Of a stretch of 64,000 bases of DNA, positions 1 through 12,413 are shown piece by piece. Position numbers and translations under genes: made by a program. The notes below the pieces were generated by a model, which had not been told where the DNA came from, searched no databases, and saw nothing but the letters and a program-made list of their open reading frames with translations. Position 1 is the stretch's first letter, and each line of letters begins with the position of its first letter. The DNA is taken from positions 24,976,501-25,040,500 of the forward strand of contig NW_024467106.1 of the NCBI RefSeq assembly GCF_017591425.1, given 5' to 3'. Source of the stretch: Ochotona curzoniae (taxonomy: Eukaryota; Chordata; Mammalia; Lagomorpha; Ochotonidae).

Positions 1-330
1 TGAACTACAATTTTGTTTTAAGTTAACATAGACCATCTATGTTATATTTGTACCTCTATATTACACAGAATGACATATTAGAAAGGAGACATAATTAGGT
101 CTCTGTTAGTTAATTCAAAGGAACGTGTCAGATTTTGGAATACTATTTTCCTGGCATATGACCTTATTTTAGTCCTTTAAAATTTGATTTCTCACATCTC
201 TGAGCTTGTAACTCAGTTTGTATGAAAATTCTTTGCTTGCTCATATGTGCTTCTCTTTCACATCTCAGATAAAATACCATTTCTTAGTGGTTAGTTTGCT
301 TACCTTGAAATGTAAGTTTCATAGTTTTGG
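1..330. other. unique AT-rich sequence
   Basis: No gene, repeat or long open frame was recognised. The sequence is ordinary AT-rich intergenic DNA up to the target-site duplication of the first SINE. Confidence 0.6.
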
Positions 331-346
331 CTAGGTTTTAGCTCTT

Positions 347-681
347 TTTTTAAATTATTTTTTAAATTTATTTATTTATTGGAAAGGCAGATATACAGAG
401 AGGAGAGACAGAGAGGAAGATTTTCCGTCTGATGATTCACTCCCCAAGTGAGTGCAATGGCCAATGCTATGCTGGTCCGAAGCCAGGATCCAGGAACTTC
501 TTCCAGGTCTCCCATGAGGGTGCAGGGTCCCAAAGCTTTGGGCTGTCCTCTACTGCTTTCCCAGGCCACAGGCAGGGAGCTGGATGGGAAGCGGGGCTGC
601 CGGGATTAGAACTGGCGCCCATATGGGATCCCGGGCGTGTGCAAGGCAAGGACTTTAACCACTGTGCCACCGCGCCAGGCC
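347..681 (-). mobile_element. C-type SINE, full length, young
   Basis: Seen on the + strand as a T-rich tail, then TTGGAAAGGCAGATATACAG, an AGAGAGGAAGA block, and the tRNA-like head ending CCACCGCGCCAGGC at the right. The same 16-bp direct repeat, CTAGGTTTTAGCTCTT, lies at 331-346 and 682-697, so both ends are defined by a perfect TSD. All open frames across it (432-692 on +, 372-569 and 467-670 on -) are shadows of this SINE. The tRNA-derived head would carry an internal pol III promoter. Confidence 0.93.
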
Positions 682-865
682 CTAGGTTTTAGCTCTTAAC
701 TCTAACCCCAGCCATACTTTCATTCACCTTTGAAATGTTAGCCAAAAAAATTAACTACCTCAACTAATGTTTAATATGACAAACATCAGTGCAAATCCTT
801 CAAAATACATTCTTGTACACTGTTTATTTTTATACTGTGTGAATATTTGATTTTTTATTACTAAT

Positions 866-968
866 ATGTGACCTTGGAGAAGGCATGTACTAGGTCTTGT
901 CTGCTCAACATTTTATTCCGAGAATTGGGTATAATTCCTGCCATATTGTAGGTGCTCAGTAATATATA
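866..968 (+). mobile_element. MIR fragment (ancient tRNA-SINE)
   Basis: TGTGACCTTGGAGAAGGCA at the left, an AATTGGGTATAATTCCTGCC centre and TAGGTGCTCAGTAATAT at the right follow the order of the mammalian MIR core and 3' part from memory. It is diverged, with no target duplication expected at this age. Confidence 0.6.
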
Positions 969-1414
969 GTACAGAGATGAATAGCTGCAAAGAACATCAT
1001 TAAGTATCTATTTTGGATGGAATTTATGCAGAATTCATAGAAATTCATAGACATAAGATTGTTTCTTAAGGGGTCCTGTACTTTCAAAATTTAATATAAA
1101 ACACCAATTATCCTTAAGAATCACTTACTATTGCTCTGCTGCAAGACCTATGGCTAGCTGGAGGGATAGTATTATTCCATCTTGGGAAATACACCAAGCT
1201 CAGATTAAGTATTAGCATCAGATAAACAATTCACAGCAAAATCTCTAGAACCAACAAATGCAGTGGCAAGGCATTTAATAGAACATGAGGCTAATGGTTA
1301 ATGGCTACTGATTATCCTATGTAATTCTCGATAATCAAATGCTTGATTCTTTTTCATTTTGGCTTTAAACAAAAAGAATATACCTCTTTCCAAGAGAAAA
1401 ATAAACCTATAATG
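969..1414. other. unique AT-rich sequence
   Basis: Intergenic DNA between the MIR and the next SINE. No open frame or repeat was recognised. Confidence 0.5.
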
Positions 1415-1740
1415 GAGCTGGTTGGTGGCAGAGTAGGCTAATCCTTTACCTTCAGAACCAAAAGCTCATATAGGCACCCTCATGTGTGCCAGCTGCTCCA
1501 CTTCTGTTCCAGCTCCGTGCTAATGGCTTTGGAAAGCAGCAGAGGATGGTCGAATATCATGGGCCCCTGCACTCACATTGAATAGCTGAAATAAACAACT
1601 GGCTCTCAGCTTCAGTCTTGTCCAGCTCTGGCTATAACAGCAATTTGTGGAGTGAATTGGCAGGTGGGAGATCTCTTTCCCATTGCCCCTCCCTCTCTCT
1701 ATGTATAATTCAGACTTTCAGGTTAATGGGAAAAGTCTTT
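1415..1740 (+). mobile_element. C-type SINE, old diverged copy
   Basis: In order: a decayed head (GGCAGAGTAGGCTAATCC), GCTGCTCCACTTCTGTTCCA, GGCTTTGGAAAGCAGCAGAGG, CCCTGCACTCACATTG and a C/T-rich 3' block ending TCAGACTTTCAGGTTAATGG. Many substitutions place it among the older copies. The 82-codon frame from 1618 lies in it by chance. Confidence 0.75.
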
Positions 1741-1821
1741 AATATACTGATATGCAGTGAAAAAATATATATGTATGTATGTAAATACCCAAAGACCAAT
1801 ATTGTCTTTTTAATATTCACT

Positions 1822-2131
1822 TGTTTGAATGTCAGAAATAGAGACAGAGAATTAGAAAGAGAATGACAGAGACAGAGAAACATCACCCAACTCTTGGTTT
1901 ACTCCCTGGATGGCTGCAACTGCTGGTGTTGACTGTGCTATGCCAGGAGTCAGGAGCAACTTCATGTCTCTCATGTGAGCACCAGGAGCCCAGATATTGA
2001 ACCATCTTCTGATTTTCCTAGAGCACCTGTAGGGAGCTGGATCAGAAGTGGAGTAACTAGACCAAATTGGTGCCGACAGATGATGTTGACATTATAGATG
2101 GCAGCTTTACCTGATATACTAGAATGAAGCC
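1822..2131 (-). mobile_element. C-type SINE, old diverged copy
   Basis: Reverse-oriented landmarks are GAGACAGAGAATTAGAAAGAG, TCTTGGTTTACTCCCTGGATGG, GCACCTGTAGGGAGCTGGATC and a worn head near 2100-2130. The tail has lost its T tract. It faces the previous SINE tail to tail, about 80 bp apart. Confidence 0.7.
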
Positions 2132-3514
2132 TTTAATATTACAGCTTTAAACATTGTGAATGGGTAGCTTAAAGAGAGTCATCAATGTAAGCCTTTGTAA
2201 GAATGTAAGAATATAACTTGATGAAAAAGAGTAACTTTTAGCTTTGGACATGTTAGAATAACATAGAAATAAGTATGTATATGTATATATGTATAATGCA
2301 TATACATATTTGAAAAATCTCCATTCCTATGCTGCATATCAAATGAATTGAATCAGCATTCTTCAGATTAGAACACACACAGAATTTTTCTTCTTAGTTA
2401 TTGTGCTGTGTAGCCAAGCAATGCCAAAAACCAATGCTACAGCAGTGACATTTTGGAGGAAAATGGTTAGAATAGGACATGTCACAGCTTCAAAGACACA
2501 AGTTTTTGTTTCTTGAAATGTAATCATCAAATTATTTTTCCAAAGCACAATTATGATATTTTTAATTTGAAAAGTATTAGCTGCTACTCAGTTAATCAAT
2601 ATATATTGCAAGACTTTTTACACTTTTGGTCACATCTAATACTAAATACAATGCACCAAGGCTCTAACTAGAGATTAACTGACCTCTGTCCAGAAAGATT
2701 ACATCATTAGAGTTTTGTTTCAGACTAAAGAATTAGGCATCAGTATATGAGTTGAATTATCAAGAACAAAAGAGAACTGAGGTAGGAAGATGAGTTGCAG
2801 GAGTTAGGGGATGAAACCACACAAATTGGGTTTATAAAAAATTGTTGTGGAAAAAGGGGATTTACAAATATTTATATGTTTGATTTAAAAAATTATTAGG
2901 TCTTGATATTAACATCACAATAGAACTTTAAATCTAAAAGAAGTAATATATGGAGGTTGAAGTTTACATACAGAAACATAGGACAATTTCATAAGAAACT
3001 GAAATAAATTTCATTCTGCTATTTACTGACCTAATTACTTTATAGAAGCCAAATACCCATTATCTACTCAAAATATCTCACACATAATCCAGGTATCACT
3101 GTGACTTCTATAATGAATTCAGAAAAGAGAGAAGCAGGAAATGTTAGCAGATTCCTACAATCACTACCGTCCTATATGGGCAATGGGTCATGTCCCAGCT
3201 GCCTTTCCAATAAAAACAAATGCAATTTTAAGCAAGTCTCTACTTGAGGTTAAAATTGGAAAGGGATGGAATTTCTTCATATTACTCCTTTTTTTCTAGC
3301 ATTTCGTTTCTTCATTTTTTTTTCCACTTGACTCACTCCTCCTAGACATCATAATATGCGAATCTATTCCTCTTCAGATTTTTTAAAAGATACTAGATTT
3401 TACAGTTTAAAATGTTGTTTACAAATAAAACAGCCAATCAAACGAACAAGCAAAGCATTGATTTCCCAGTTAGCTGGATTACAACCTCCAGCCTATAAGC
3501 TCACTGTAATCTAA
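2132..3514. other. unique AT-rich sequence with a small TA/TG repeat
   Basis: No gene was recognised. A short TATG/TATA-rich tract at about 2272-2310 contains partly self-complementary TGTATATGT and GCATATACATA segments. The longest frame (61 codons, 2363-2548) shows no family signature. Confidence 0.5.
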
Positions 3515-3660
3515 CTTTTTTTTAAAATATATTTTTCATTATACATTTCCATAGGCTCAGGGATTTCTGCTTCCACTTTCTTCTTCGCCCTACACTCCTT
3601 TCCACTATATTATTAAAATACTACAGTCCTTGAACAGCAGTCAAAATTAATCTTTCTCTT
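3515..3660 (-). mobile_element. L1 3'-end fragment, old
   Basis: A T-rich left edge is followed by ATTTCCATAGGCTCAGGGATT and a C/T-rich stretch. This has the same order as the 3' UTRs of the younger L1s at 24.3 and 35.2 kb, whose counterpart is TTTTATAGGCGCTGGGGATT. Only the 3' terminal segment is visible. Confidence 0.5.
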
Positions 3661-5039
3661 CAAGGGCCCTCTCACTAAATAGCTAACATTCTTAGGTACT
3701 TGCTATCAAGGCTTCAAGATCACAGTTGGTGGTGAGGAAGAAAACATGATTTAGCCAATGATTGATGGCAAAATGGCTTGTAACAGATGATTCATGCAAG
3801 TCAGGGGACACAGAGAAATCAACACTGAATAACAGAGGCTGCAGATGTGTTGAAATGGGCTATTTAGTCCTGTGGATTATCCTTGGTGCTTTGGAGATAC
3901 TCATGAGAATATTTACAAGATATAACTTAAAAATTTGTTATATAAAACCCCCAACCACACTGCATGTACTAAAATTATATTTTTGAAGCATACATATGTC
4001 TATTTGCATATGTAGTTTATATCTTCATAAAGTTGAAAATGAAAATGAATATACAGGCTAAAAAACAATTAAGAAACATAAATTTATGTAATAAATCTCT
4101 ATATTAACTGTATAAAATAATGCATAAAAGTTGTTTTTCTTGCAAAAATGAACATATAGAAACCAATCTAATTTGTAATCTTGAAGGAAGAGTTCCAACT
4201 TCAATTCTACAAACACACATAAATGTGAAAGGATAAAATTTTGTATTAATAGCCAAAGATCTCTTTTCTCTCTTATGTAAGCAAGTTAATGAACTAAGAA
4301 TGTTCTATGAATTTATAAAAAATTTAAACAAAGAATATAGGCAATGATAATAGATTTCTAAAAGTCAGCAGTGAGTTTGGAATATGAAATGTTTGTCTTC
4401 ATTATCTGTCAACTGGAAGAATAGAAATTAAATTAAAACAAACATGAATTCAGAATTAAAATATGGGAACTAATTAAGGAAACTTTCTCAGGGACACGTG
4501 GGGTGATACCATCTCTTCTGTGGTAATTCTCTCACTTCTTCCATGACTGGAGCTTGGCACTTTCTCCCTTTTTCTCAAAGTTTATGAGAATGCTCTGTTC
4601 TTCACCTTTAAAATTTGCTTAAGTGAATCTGATGGGATTACATTTTAAAGTAAATTATGGTTAGTAAAAAATATTCTAACTATCTGTCAGTTATAATCTC
4701 TGAATATTTTAATAAGGACATATTTAAAGATAAAAATAAAATTATCCAGTGATTTATGCCAAATCTAAAAATAAATATGGAAAATATGTTTTCAAAATTA
4801 ACTTGAATTTTATTCTATGAAACTAACATACTTAGGAATTTAAATTCTGATAAAATGAAGGAAATTTGAAATAATTTAGTATGAACTTGTGAATTATGCA
4901 AAATAAATTGGGCTTATGAAAATTGGGCTGTGCTATAACAAAATCATCTGGAAAGACTAGAAATATATTTCTCTAATATATTCTATATTATTACTATTCC
5001 AAAGAAATGGAAGGAAAAGAGGACCAATATGTGTAGGGG
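3661..5039. other. unique AT-rich sequence
   Basis: Nothing recognised. The 74-codon frame at 3762-3986 has no motif or homologue that I can name. Confidence 0.5.
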
Positions 5040-5345
5040 ATGTTTAGAAAAGATTCCAGCAAGGAGAGGTTACAGAGAGGGAAAGAAAGGAACAGAAAAA
5101 AAATACTAAGGGAGAGGAAAGAAAACATGGACAAACCAAGCATCAAATTAGAAGGGGGGGGGAGAATAAGCAGGAAAGAAAGAAAAAGCGATAAAAGAAA
5201 AGACATTTTCATAGAAAGGATAGAGATGATAGGGAGAGAAAACAAGAAAAACGAAAAAGGAGAAAGAACAGAAAAAAAAAGTGTGAGAACAAATGACCTG
5301 GAAGGAAAAGAAAGGAGAAACAGACGTTCTATGAGGACAGAAGAG
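5040..5345 (+). repeat. long purine-rich tract
   Basis: About 300 bp are strongly A+G rich on the + strand (GAAAGAAAGG, GAAAAAGGAGAAAGAA), including a run of nine Gs near 5154-5162. It reads as a lysine/arginine/glutamate-rich frame on + and a serine/phenylalanine/leucine-rich frame on -. Both are what a degenerate GA tract would give. Confidence 0.7.
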
Positions 5346-5685
5346 CTGTAATTTGTGGAGTGTTTTTGAATTCCAGTCACTATTCAAAATGTATATATAC
5401 CTGGTTTAAATGAATCACTAACACAAATAAATAAAACATTATTTTATTACTTCATTGTGTAGAAGTGAAATAAAAACCAAGAAGCTCATTATTTTTGTGA
5501 CATAATCATTTTTCATATATAGTGCAAAACAAATGTTAATCTATTCAGATTAGACAATTGTGCTTTTGTTAGCCAAAATTTTAATGTTTAGAACATACTT
5601 CTACATAATTTACAGTATATTGGCAAACAAATGTGACACATAATCTCTGTCTTGCAAAAATGCTATCTTGAGATGCTTAAAGACC

Positions 5686-5890
5686 AGAAGATAGTTGAGC
5701 TGGTGGCTGTGGTAGTCACATTGGAATATCTGGGTTCTCTCACTGTCTCTGGCTTCTGGGTCTGGCGTTTGACTAATATACACTCTGGTAAGCAGCAGAT
5801 GGCTCAGATAATTGGGTGTCTACCACCTATGCAGGAGAGCTGGAATGAATTCTTGTCTCCTGATTTCAGCTGGAAAAGCTCTTGCTGGTA
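5686..5890 (+). mobile_element. C-type SINE fragment, very old
   Basis: GGTAAGCAGCAGATGGCTCAGA, TGCAGGAGAGCTGGAATGAATT and CTCCTGATTTCAGCTGG keep the order of the SINE body, with heavy divergence and no tail. Confidence 0.5.
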
Positions 5891-6170
5891 TAAGCTTTTG
5901 GGGTGTAAATCAGCATATGTCTCTCCTTAAAAACTATATTACTCTATCTAGGTGAATTACTTTTAATTATGCAGTGTATTGATCCTCTTTTGACAGTATA
6001 CAAATATGTCCATATGCTCTAAACAGGTGCACTTGATATTTTTCTTTGCTCAGGCTTGTAAGTTTTCTAGATAGGAAGCCAACCATTTATATTAAGGGCT
6101 CTACTTAACCATATACATACATGGGTATGTATAATCTATGTATCTAAAATGTGTATACAGACATTTTTTT

Positions 6171-6890
6171 CTTTTTTTTCTTTTTTTATTTGTTATTATT
6201 ATCATCACTTTATGATGCATTTCCATAGGCCCTGCGGTTTCCCCTTCTCTAACCGCCCCCACCACACAGATGCACTGAGTTCACCCCTATCATTACTACA
6301 GCATAAATGTTCCTCATAAATGCTCATCAGCCCATCATTGTGAGCATGGGAAATTAGCAGAGTCCGGCAGTCCATTATTAAGACACATCCCACAGTTTCA
6401 CTGGGAGTCCATCCTTGACCTGAAAGTAGGGATTCACACTGTACCGTATTCTCACATCTAGACATGTCAGTCTCCAGTACACAGTCACCAAAAATCCCCC
6501 CATGTGAAAACTACAAACAAAACCAACAACAGGAGGAAAAACAGAAATTTACAATGCCATGAAATTAAACAACATGCAACTGGGTATGATGGTCTCCATT
6601 ACACAGTTACTATGCATCCCCTTAAGTGAAAAGCCACAAAACAAAATCAACAACAAGAAGAAAAAGTAGAAACTTACAATGCCATAAAGTTACATAAAGT
6701 TCAATAAAATACTACTGAATAACTAATGTGTTGCTGAAAAAATGAAAAAGGAAATCAAGAAATTACTTGAGGAAAATGATGCTACTGTATGATCTGAGTC
6801 ATTGAAGAAATTAATGAGAAAAAAAATGATTTGAAGAAATGAAACTAAAACCGAAACCACCAAAATCCATGAGATACAGTTTCTGCTGAT
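6171..6890. mobile_element. L1-related repeat with internal tandem duplication
   Basis: The left part (6171 to about 6470) begins T-rich and continues GCATTTCCATAGGCCCTGCGG, which is an L1 3' end on the - strand. The right part (about 6471-6890) reads on the + strand like the L1 ORF2 segment just after the endonuclease domain. It contains two tandem units of about 122 bp starting at 6471 and 6593 (TCTCCAGTACACAGTCACC and TCTCCATTACACAGTTACT). Opposite orientation of the two parts could reflect a 5' inversion by twin priming. The same duplicated block is at 34.1-34.4 kb. Confidence 0.55.
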
Positions 6891-9879
6891 ATTGGTTGCT
6901 GGTGGAGTCCCCGCTGCCGGTGCAGTTCAGATCACTGCTTACTGACTGTCACTTGGACATCTGGTCACTGCAACACCACTGATTGTCTCTGCTGCTTTCC
7001 TGTGTCCATCAGTCTCTAGGTGCCCACCCGCCGTGAGTCTGTCCTCTCCTATTTCCTGGAATGTGCCCTCTCTGCTCCACCCTGGCTCATGTTTCTCCCT
7101 CTGTTTAAACGTGTCCTCCCCTATTCTGCCACTTTGATTCTCCTTTTTTTTTTTTATACCAAATCAATGTCCATACTTATTCCTTTCCTTTGGCTTATTG
7201 ATGTCTAACGTTTGGTTAACATGATGTGAATCTTCATTTATAAATCATGATTTGCACAAAAAATCCTAACCAGTTAGACATGTTTAAAGTATAAATATGA
7301 ATTAATTTCTAGATTTACGCTTTCTTATTTTCATAATAGAAAATGGTGAAATAATTTGAAGCCTAAAATTATTGGTGAGTGAATGTCAGTAAAGGTAAAA
7401 GACAATCAAATTTCTGATGCAGAAAATTAAATTTGCCAATCTACATTTGTAATATTTGATGGTTGATTAGAGCCAGTTTGACCTGAGGTAAGAATCCACA
7501 GTACTTGCACTCTCTACTGATTTTTTTCTTTCTAATTAGAAAGCAATTTTAGGGACCCTAATAAAATGCAGAAAATAAAGTAACAATTAATATAAAAGCC
7601 TCAGACTAAGACTAGAACAGAGCTCTGGATGAAGGATGCACTGTTCCCACTCAGTTTCAGTTTCTTGGTTTCAAAACAAATAAAAACATGATTCATGTTT
7701 ATTTTCTTTTGAAAAGAAACTGCTATTTTATTTCCTAATCAGAAGTGTAATCATTCCTCATGATCTCATTCCAGGTAGATTTCTTTGTGATACTGTAGAT
7801 GAGCGTCATGTGTGAATTAATATTAACAGACAGTGAAATGCACATATCAATTTCAATTTGAATTTTTTGTCATAACAACATTTTATACACTATTTATTAT
7901 CTTTAAAATGTACTAATCATCAATAAAGCTGTAGATGTGATTTCTTTATGAAAAAATTGGTAAATGACATTTATAGAATGGAGTTTATTATTACAGTGCT
8001 ATTTTTATTGGAGGCATAAATATTTCAGATAAGATGCACTTTGGAATAACTGAAGAGTGTTTTTTCCCATTTCCCACTGTGTCCTGTGAGTCTGTGTTCT
8101 CAGCAAGCAACACTGAGTAGTCCATGGAACCCCTTGAAGAGCATAGGTGAGAAACATGCATTAAACAATAAAACTTAGAGACTCTCAGGACAAAGCAGAA
8201 TTGAATGCACAGAGGCCCACGGGACATAGTATTCATTTATTTCTTTATTTTAGTCAGACATCTACCTCTGCTTCCCTTATTTTCCCCATAAATCTCTCCT
8301 CCTCATGTCATAGACAACTTCCTTTTTTCTCACACGCTGTTGTCTAAACACTTTGATCTCCAGTCAGATGATTTTTGTCTAGCATCATCAGCATGACGGT
8401 GTTCATAAGGGGGCGGGGAATTTTAGATTAAAGTGAATAAAGCAAGCATTGAGCCTATATTTTATTATCTACATTGTTTGTGCATTTTAAGGTGTATAAA
8501 CCGATAATGTATAGACAACATTGAAAAATGAAAGAAAAAGCTGAATACACAATTGGACAAACCATGTGATGATAGTTATGGGAAGCAGTAAAGTAGACTT
8601 GCTTTGAGAAGGTCATGCTGAGTGCACAGGAACATCTGCATGCAAATAATGTAGACCAACGTATGGGACAGAGTCGCACTTCGACTTACGTTGTGGCAGC
8701 GTGTGTAACACTCAGTGTTTCTATAGTATTCAGTAGGAGTAGGTAAACACCGCACCTTTTTCGTTCTCTATGTATGAGAGACATTCTTCTTTTTATTATA
8801 AATTAGAGTTTACACTGTAAGTTAAGTTGCACAGTAACACTCTTGTACTCCTATCAATAGTTTCTGAGCTCTGCATTCTGGAAGAAGAGAATTAAGTCTC
8901 TTTACATTGTCTAGAAGTAAATATCACTTAAATGGCTCACTAACAAGACCGATTCCTAATAACTCATGAAACCCTGAAGTAAGTATCAGTAGCATACTCT
9001 AGTTTTACGAAACTCTGAAGGAGAAAACACACTTTTTAATCTCCTAATCAGCTGGACTGTCTTGAAGAGGGGACTTGGGATGTAAATTTCTCTTTGCCGT
9101 TTCTGATTTTTACCATTCCTCCCAAGAGTTGTCACAACTGCTAGTAACACAATGGCACAGTTGTGGTTGAGACTCTGCTTCCTGGGAATCCATGGTTTGT
9201 AGAATGAATGTCCAGATCTCGGAGACCTTTGTGCTGGTCCCAGAAGCAGGTGAGCTTTGATGGTAAGGAAGTATTTTATTTCCTTCCTATCTTCAACTGG
9301 GTTTGCAGGAAAGTTTCTGTAACTACTTTAGGTAATGAGAATTTTCTAGTGAAATCACTTTTTTTTTTTTTTTTACTATTAGCTCCTGCCTCTTTCTTAT
9401 ATATTTTAATACCAAAATCAATACGAGATAACATGGCCAGCTCCCACAAGGTAGTATTTTTATTAACGTAGAACGGAATTCAGAGGATCTGATTGTTTCC
9501 CTTTTTCTCCATATGTTTAAAGAGGTTTTAAATTAGAGAAGGCTGTGTATTTTCCTGTAATTTAAAAAACCATTATATACAATTTGTACAAAAACATTAA
9601 GTCCCAGCTTCTATAAGCATCCTTTGTCTTCAGAGCCCGGTTGAGTTCTCCTTGTCATCCAAGGTTCTGAAAACTCACTCCAGGATGAGACTTGCTTCAG
9701 ATTGCAGGTGACCCATGATCCCTCTTGCACTCAACACCAGAGAAGACAAGAGACAAATCACAGGATCAGACCCTTGCCTGCACATTCTCCACCTGCTGTA
9801 TCCAGTAATATTTCTGGTACTATATTTTTAATGAAATCTTGGTTGTCATAATAGTATAATCTTAGGATTCTTTTGTTTT
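6891..9879. other. unique sequence
   Basis: No gene was recognised. The first 300 bp are relatively C+T rich (6900-7130) and may extend the L1-related repeat to the left, but I cannot place them. Homopolymer T runs occur near 7144-7156 and 9360-9375. A C/T-rich stretch spans 8240-8350. Open frames are all under 90 codons and carry no signature. Confidence 0.5.
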
Positions 9880-10140
9880 TCTAAATACGAATAGAGAGAA
9901 ATGACAGATCTTTCAATCTCTGGTTCACTCCCTGAATGCCGCAGTAGCAAGGGAAAGCCCAGGATAAATCGAGGAGCCAGGAATTCTATCTATGTCTACC
10001 ATCTTGGACCATCATTTGATACCTTCTAGGCTCATTACCAGGAACCTGGATTAAAGGTATGATGTAGCTGGAATTGTAAGCAGGTTACAGTCTTCCAGAG
10101 GAGTTGACCAGCTGTGTTATAGCACCCATACTAATACTGC
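9880..10140 (-). mobile_element. C-type SINE, old diverged copy
   Basis: GATCTTTCAATCTCTGGTTC, ACTCCCTGAATGCCGCAGTA, GAGCCAGGAATTCTATCTA and CATTACCAGGAACCTGGATT follow the reverse SINE body. The head region is eroded. Confidence 0.6.
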
Positions 10141-10380
10141 TTATCTTGAAAAATCGCTACTCATATATTCTTTGCTCACTGTTTTATAGTTCTTTCTTCA
10201 CAAATTAATTATATATATGCCTATATATATATGATATCTAACAGATGACACACACGATAACTCTTCTATTTGGAATTTCTGTGATGTTCCCCAAACATGA
10301 TTGCATATTCCCAAGGCCAAAAAGAAAGAGAATACTAGCCTTGGCATTTTGGCTCTTTCATTGACTATTTTGTCTCATTG

Positions 10381-10713
10381 CTAGATTTACTTATTTATTT
10401 TATTGGAAAGTCAGATTTACAGAGAAGAAGAGACAGGGAGGAGAAGAGACAGTCTTCCATTCATTGGTTCATTCCTCGAGTGGCTGCAATGGCTGGTGCT
10501 GAGCCAATTCAAAGTCAGGAGCAAGGAACTTCTTCCTCATCTCCCACACAGGTGCAGGGACCCAAGGCTTTGGGCCGTCCTCTGTTGCTTTCCTGTGACA
10601 CAAGCTGGGAGTTAGGTGGGAAGTGGAGCTATTGGGGCACAAAACGGCACTCATTTGGGATACCCGGAGTGTGTAAAGCAAGGACTTTAACCACTAGGCT
10701 ACTGTGCTGGGCG
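10381..10713 (-). mobile_element. C-type SINE, near full length
   Basis: All blocks are present in reverse: TTTATTGGAAAGTCAGATTT, TCATTCCTCGAGTGGCTGCA, GTGCAGGGACCCAAGGCTTT, and the head ending CTAGGCTACTGTGCTGGGC. Short matching flanks CTCATTG at 10374-10380 and 10714-10720, extended imperfectly, suggest a worn TSD. Three overlapping open frames here are SINE shadows. Confidence 0.85.
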
Positions 10714-10734
10714 CTCATTGTGAGATTTTTGGTG

Positions 10735-12082
10735 TTCGTTTTTGTTTTTGTTTTTTTCATTTCCTATTAACTTGTTGAAGGAGTAACACATTGCATTATT
10801 TCCAAAAGCAATTTAAATTAATAAGTAAACAGATTTAATGTAGTCACTATTTCATAGTCACCGATCAATGTAAGATGTCTCTTCTATTCTCAGTGGTATT
10901 TAGAATTGTTTCTTTGTATGTCATTCTTTTGTTGACATAGAACGGTGCTGGAAATGGGTGTTTAAGGAAAATCTAAAACACATCATAGCAGAATCATAAA
11001 TTTCTTTGTAATGAATTTGATTCAGAAATTTTTAATTCCTGCATGTATTTCTGTTACAATATGCCAAAAGCCTGAAAAAATTCTTATAGAACCTGGAAGG
11101 CATATTGGCTGAAAACTGGATGTAGGCCTAAAGGTTAATTTAATATATATGCTAAATGTGGCTAAGAGGAAACATGGCAATTAAAAAAAGCTAAGTTAAA
11201 ATAGATACCATCTGGAATTTTCTAACTTTGAATTTTGACCCATTTTTCTCTTATAACATGATGTAATGTCCTTAGCAACAAATCAATTTGAAGTAATTTT
11301 ACCTTCCTCTTAAGTTAAACATTTTACTCTTTTTTAATTCTAAACTGGTTTTACCGAAGAAGCTACAATTTTTCACATTTTAATGGAAACATTTGCTTTA
11401 GACAACTCTACATGAGTGATACTGACAAGAACGGTGTGTGCACAAGCACCCTGACTATGAATCCCACATGCAAGAGGCATAACTGGCAAATTAGGAATAT
11501 ATTCTGAAGATTTGGGATTTATTTTTCCCTTATCTTTGTATTTTAAGACAGTTCGTTTTTTAAACATTTTTTAAAATACACATATTGGGCTATAAGATGC
11601 TCCTGACCACCCAGAACACAGATTCTGTCAGTTCTACTTTCCACAGATGCTATTAATCTTTCCCGGCACCTTGTGTTCTAGCAAGGTAGTGTGCTTGTTT
11701 TATATTTCAAATTCTGTTACAAAATAATGTTGAAATGACCAAGAAGAATCGTTTGTGGCAGTTGCATTCCTGTACATAGGAGAAAATAGCAAAATAAATC
11801 AACACAGCAAATGTGTACTAACGCTAGTGCAAAAAGCACTTATGAATGATGAAAATAATGGCATGGCTCCTAAAGCTACTTATCTTTAAAATGACTTTTC
11901 TTATAGGAATTGTGACAATCACCCATTGAAGGTGAAAAGAAGCAAATTCATCTTTGAACAAACTTTTTTCTTTAGCATGTATGCCTATGAATTAGTGATT
12001 GTGCTTTTTTGACTTGTTTCTGAAGTTTGTTATACTTTGTTTCCTATGAAAATCGTAAAATGTCCTAAGTTCCCTATTTTAA
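10735..12082. other. unique sequence after a short T/G simple repeat
   Basis: A TTTTTG-type simple repeat occupies about 10735-10757. The remainder is AT-rich with no recognised element; the frame at 11373-11567 has no signature. Confidence 0.5.
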
Positions 12083-12413
12083 TCTTTAAGATTTACTTAT
12101 TTATATGAAAATCAGAGTGAGAGAGAAAGAGAAAATCTTCCACATGGTAGTTTATTCCCAAATGATCACAATAGCCAAGGTCAAGCCGGGCTGAAGCCGA
12201 GAGCCGGAAGGCTTCATCCTGGTCTCCACTGTCATCCTGGTCTCCACCGTGAGTGGCAGATATGCAAACATTTGGGCCATTTTGACTGCTCTCCCAGATC
12301 ATTTACAGGGAACTGGGTCAGAAATAGAACAGGTAGGACACAAACCCTTGCCCACATGAGATGGCAGTGTTAAAGATAGCTGTTTCACCAGCTACACCAC
12401 AACTTTGTCCCCT
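12083..12413 (-). mobile_element. C-type SINE, old, with internal 19-bp duplication
   Basis: The reverse SINE body runs from AAGATTTACTTATTTATATG to CCAGCTACACCACAACTTTG. Inside, CATCCTGGTCTCCACTGT/CG occurs twice in tandem at about 12212-12251, a small internal duplication absent from other copies. Confidence 0.7.

Noticed and set aside
432..692. Open frames of 60-139 codons with recurring proline/glycine/serine-rich peptides at many positions
   Set aside because: They occur at the same place in each SINE copy, in several frames and both strands, and end in TSDs. They are translations of a repeat, not a protein family.
5040..5351. 103-codon lysine/arginine/glutamate-rich frame and its antisense serine/leucine frame
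   Set aside because: Explained by the purine-rich composition; there is no domain and both strands are open.
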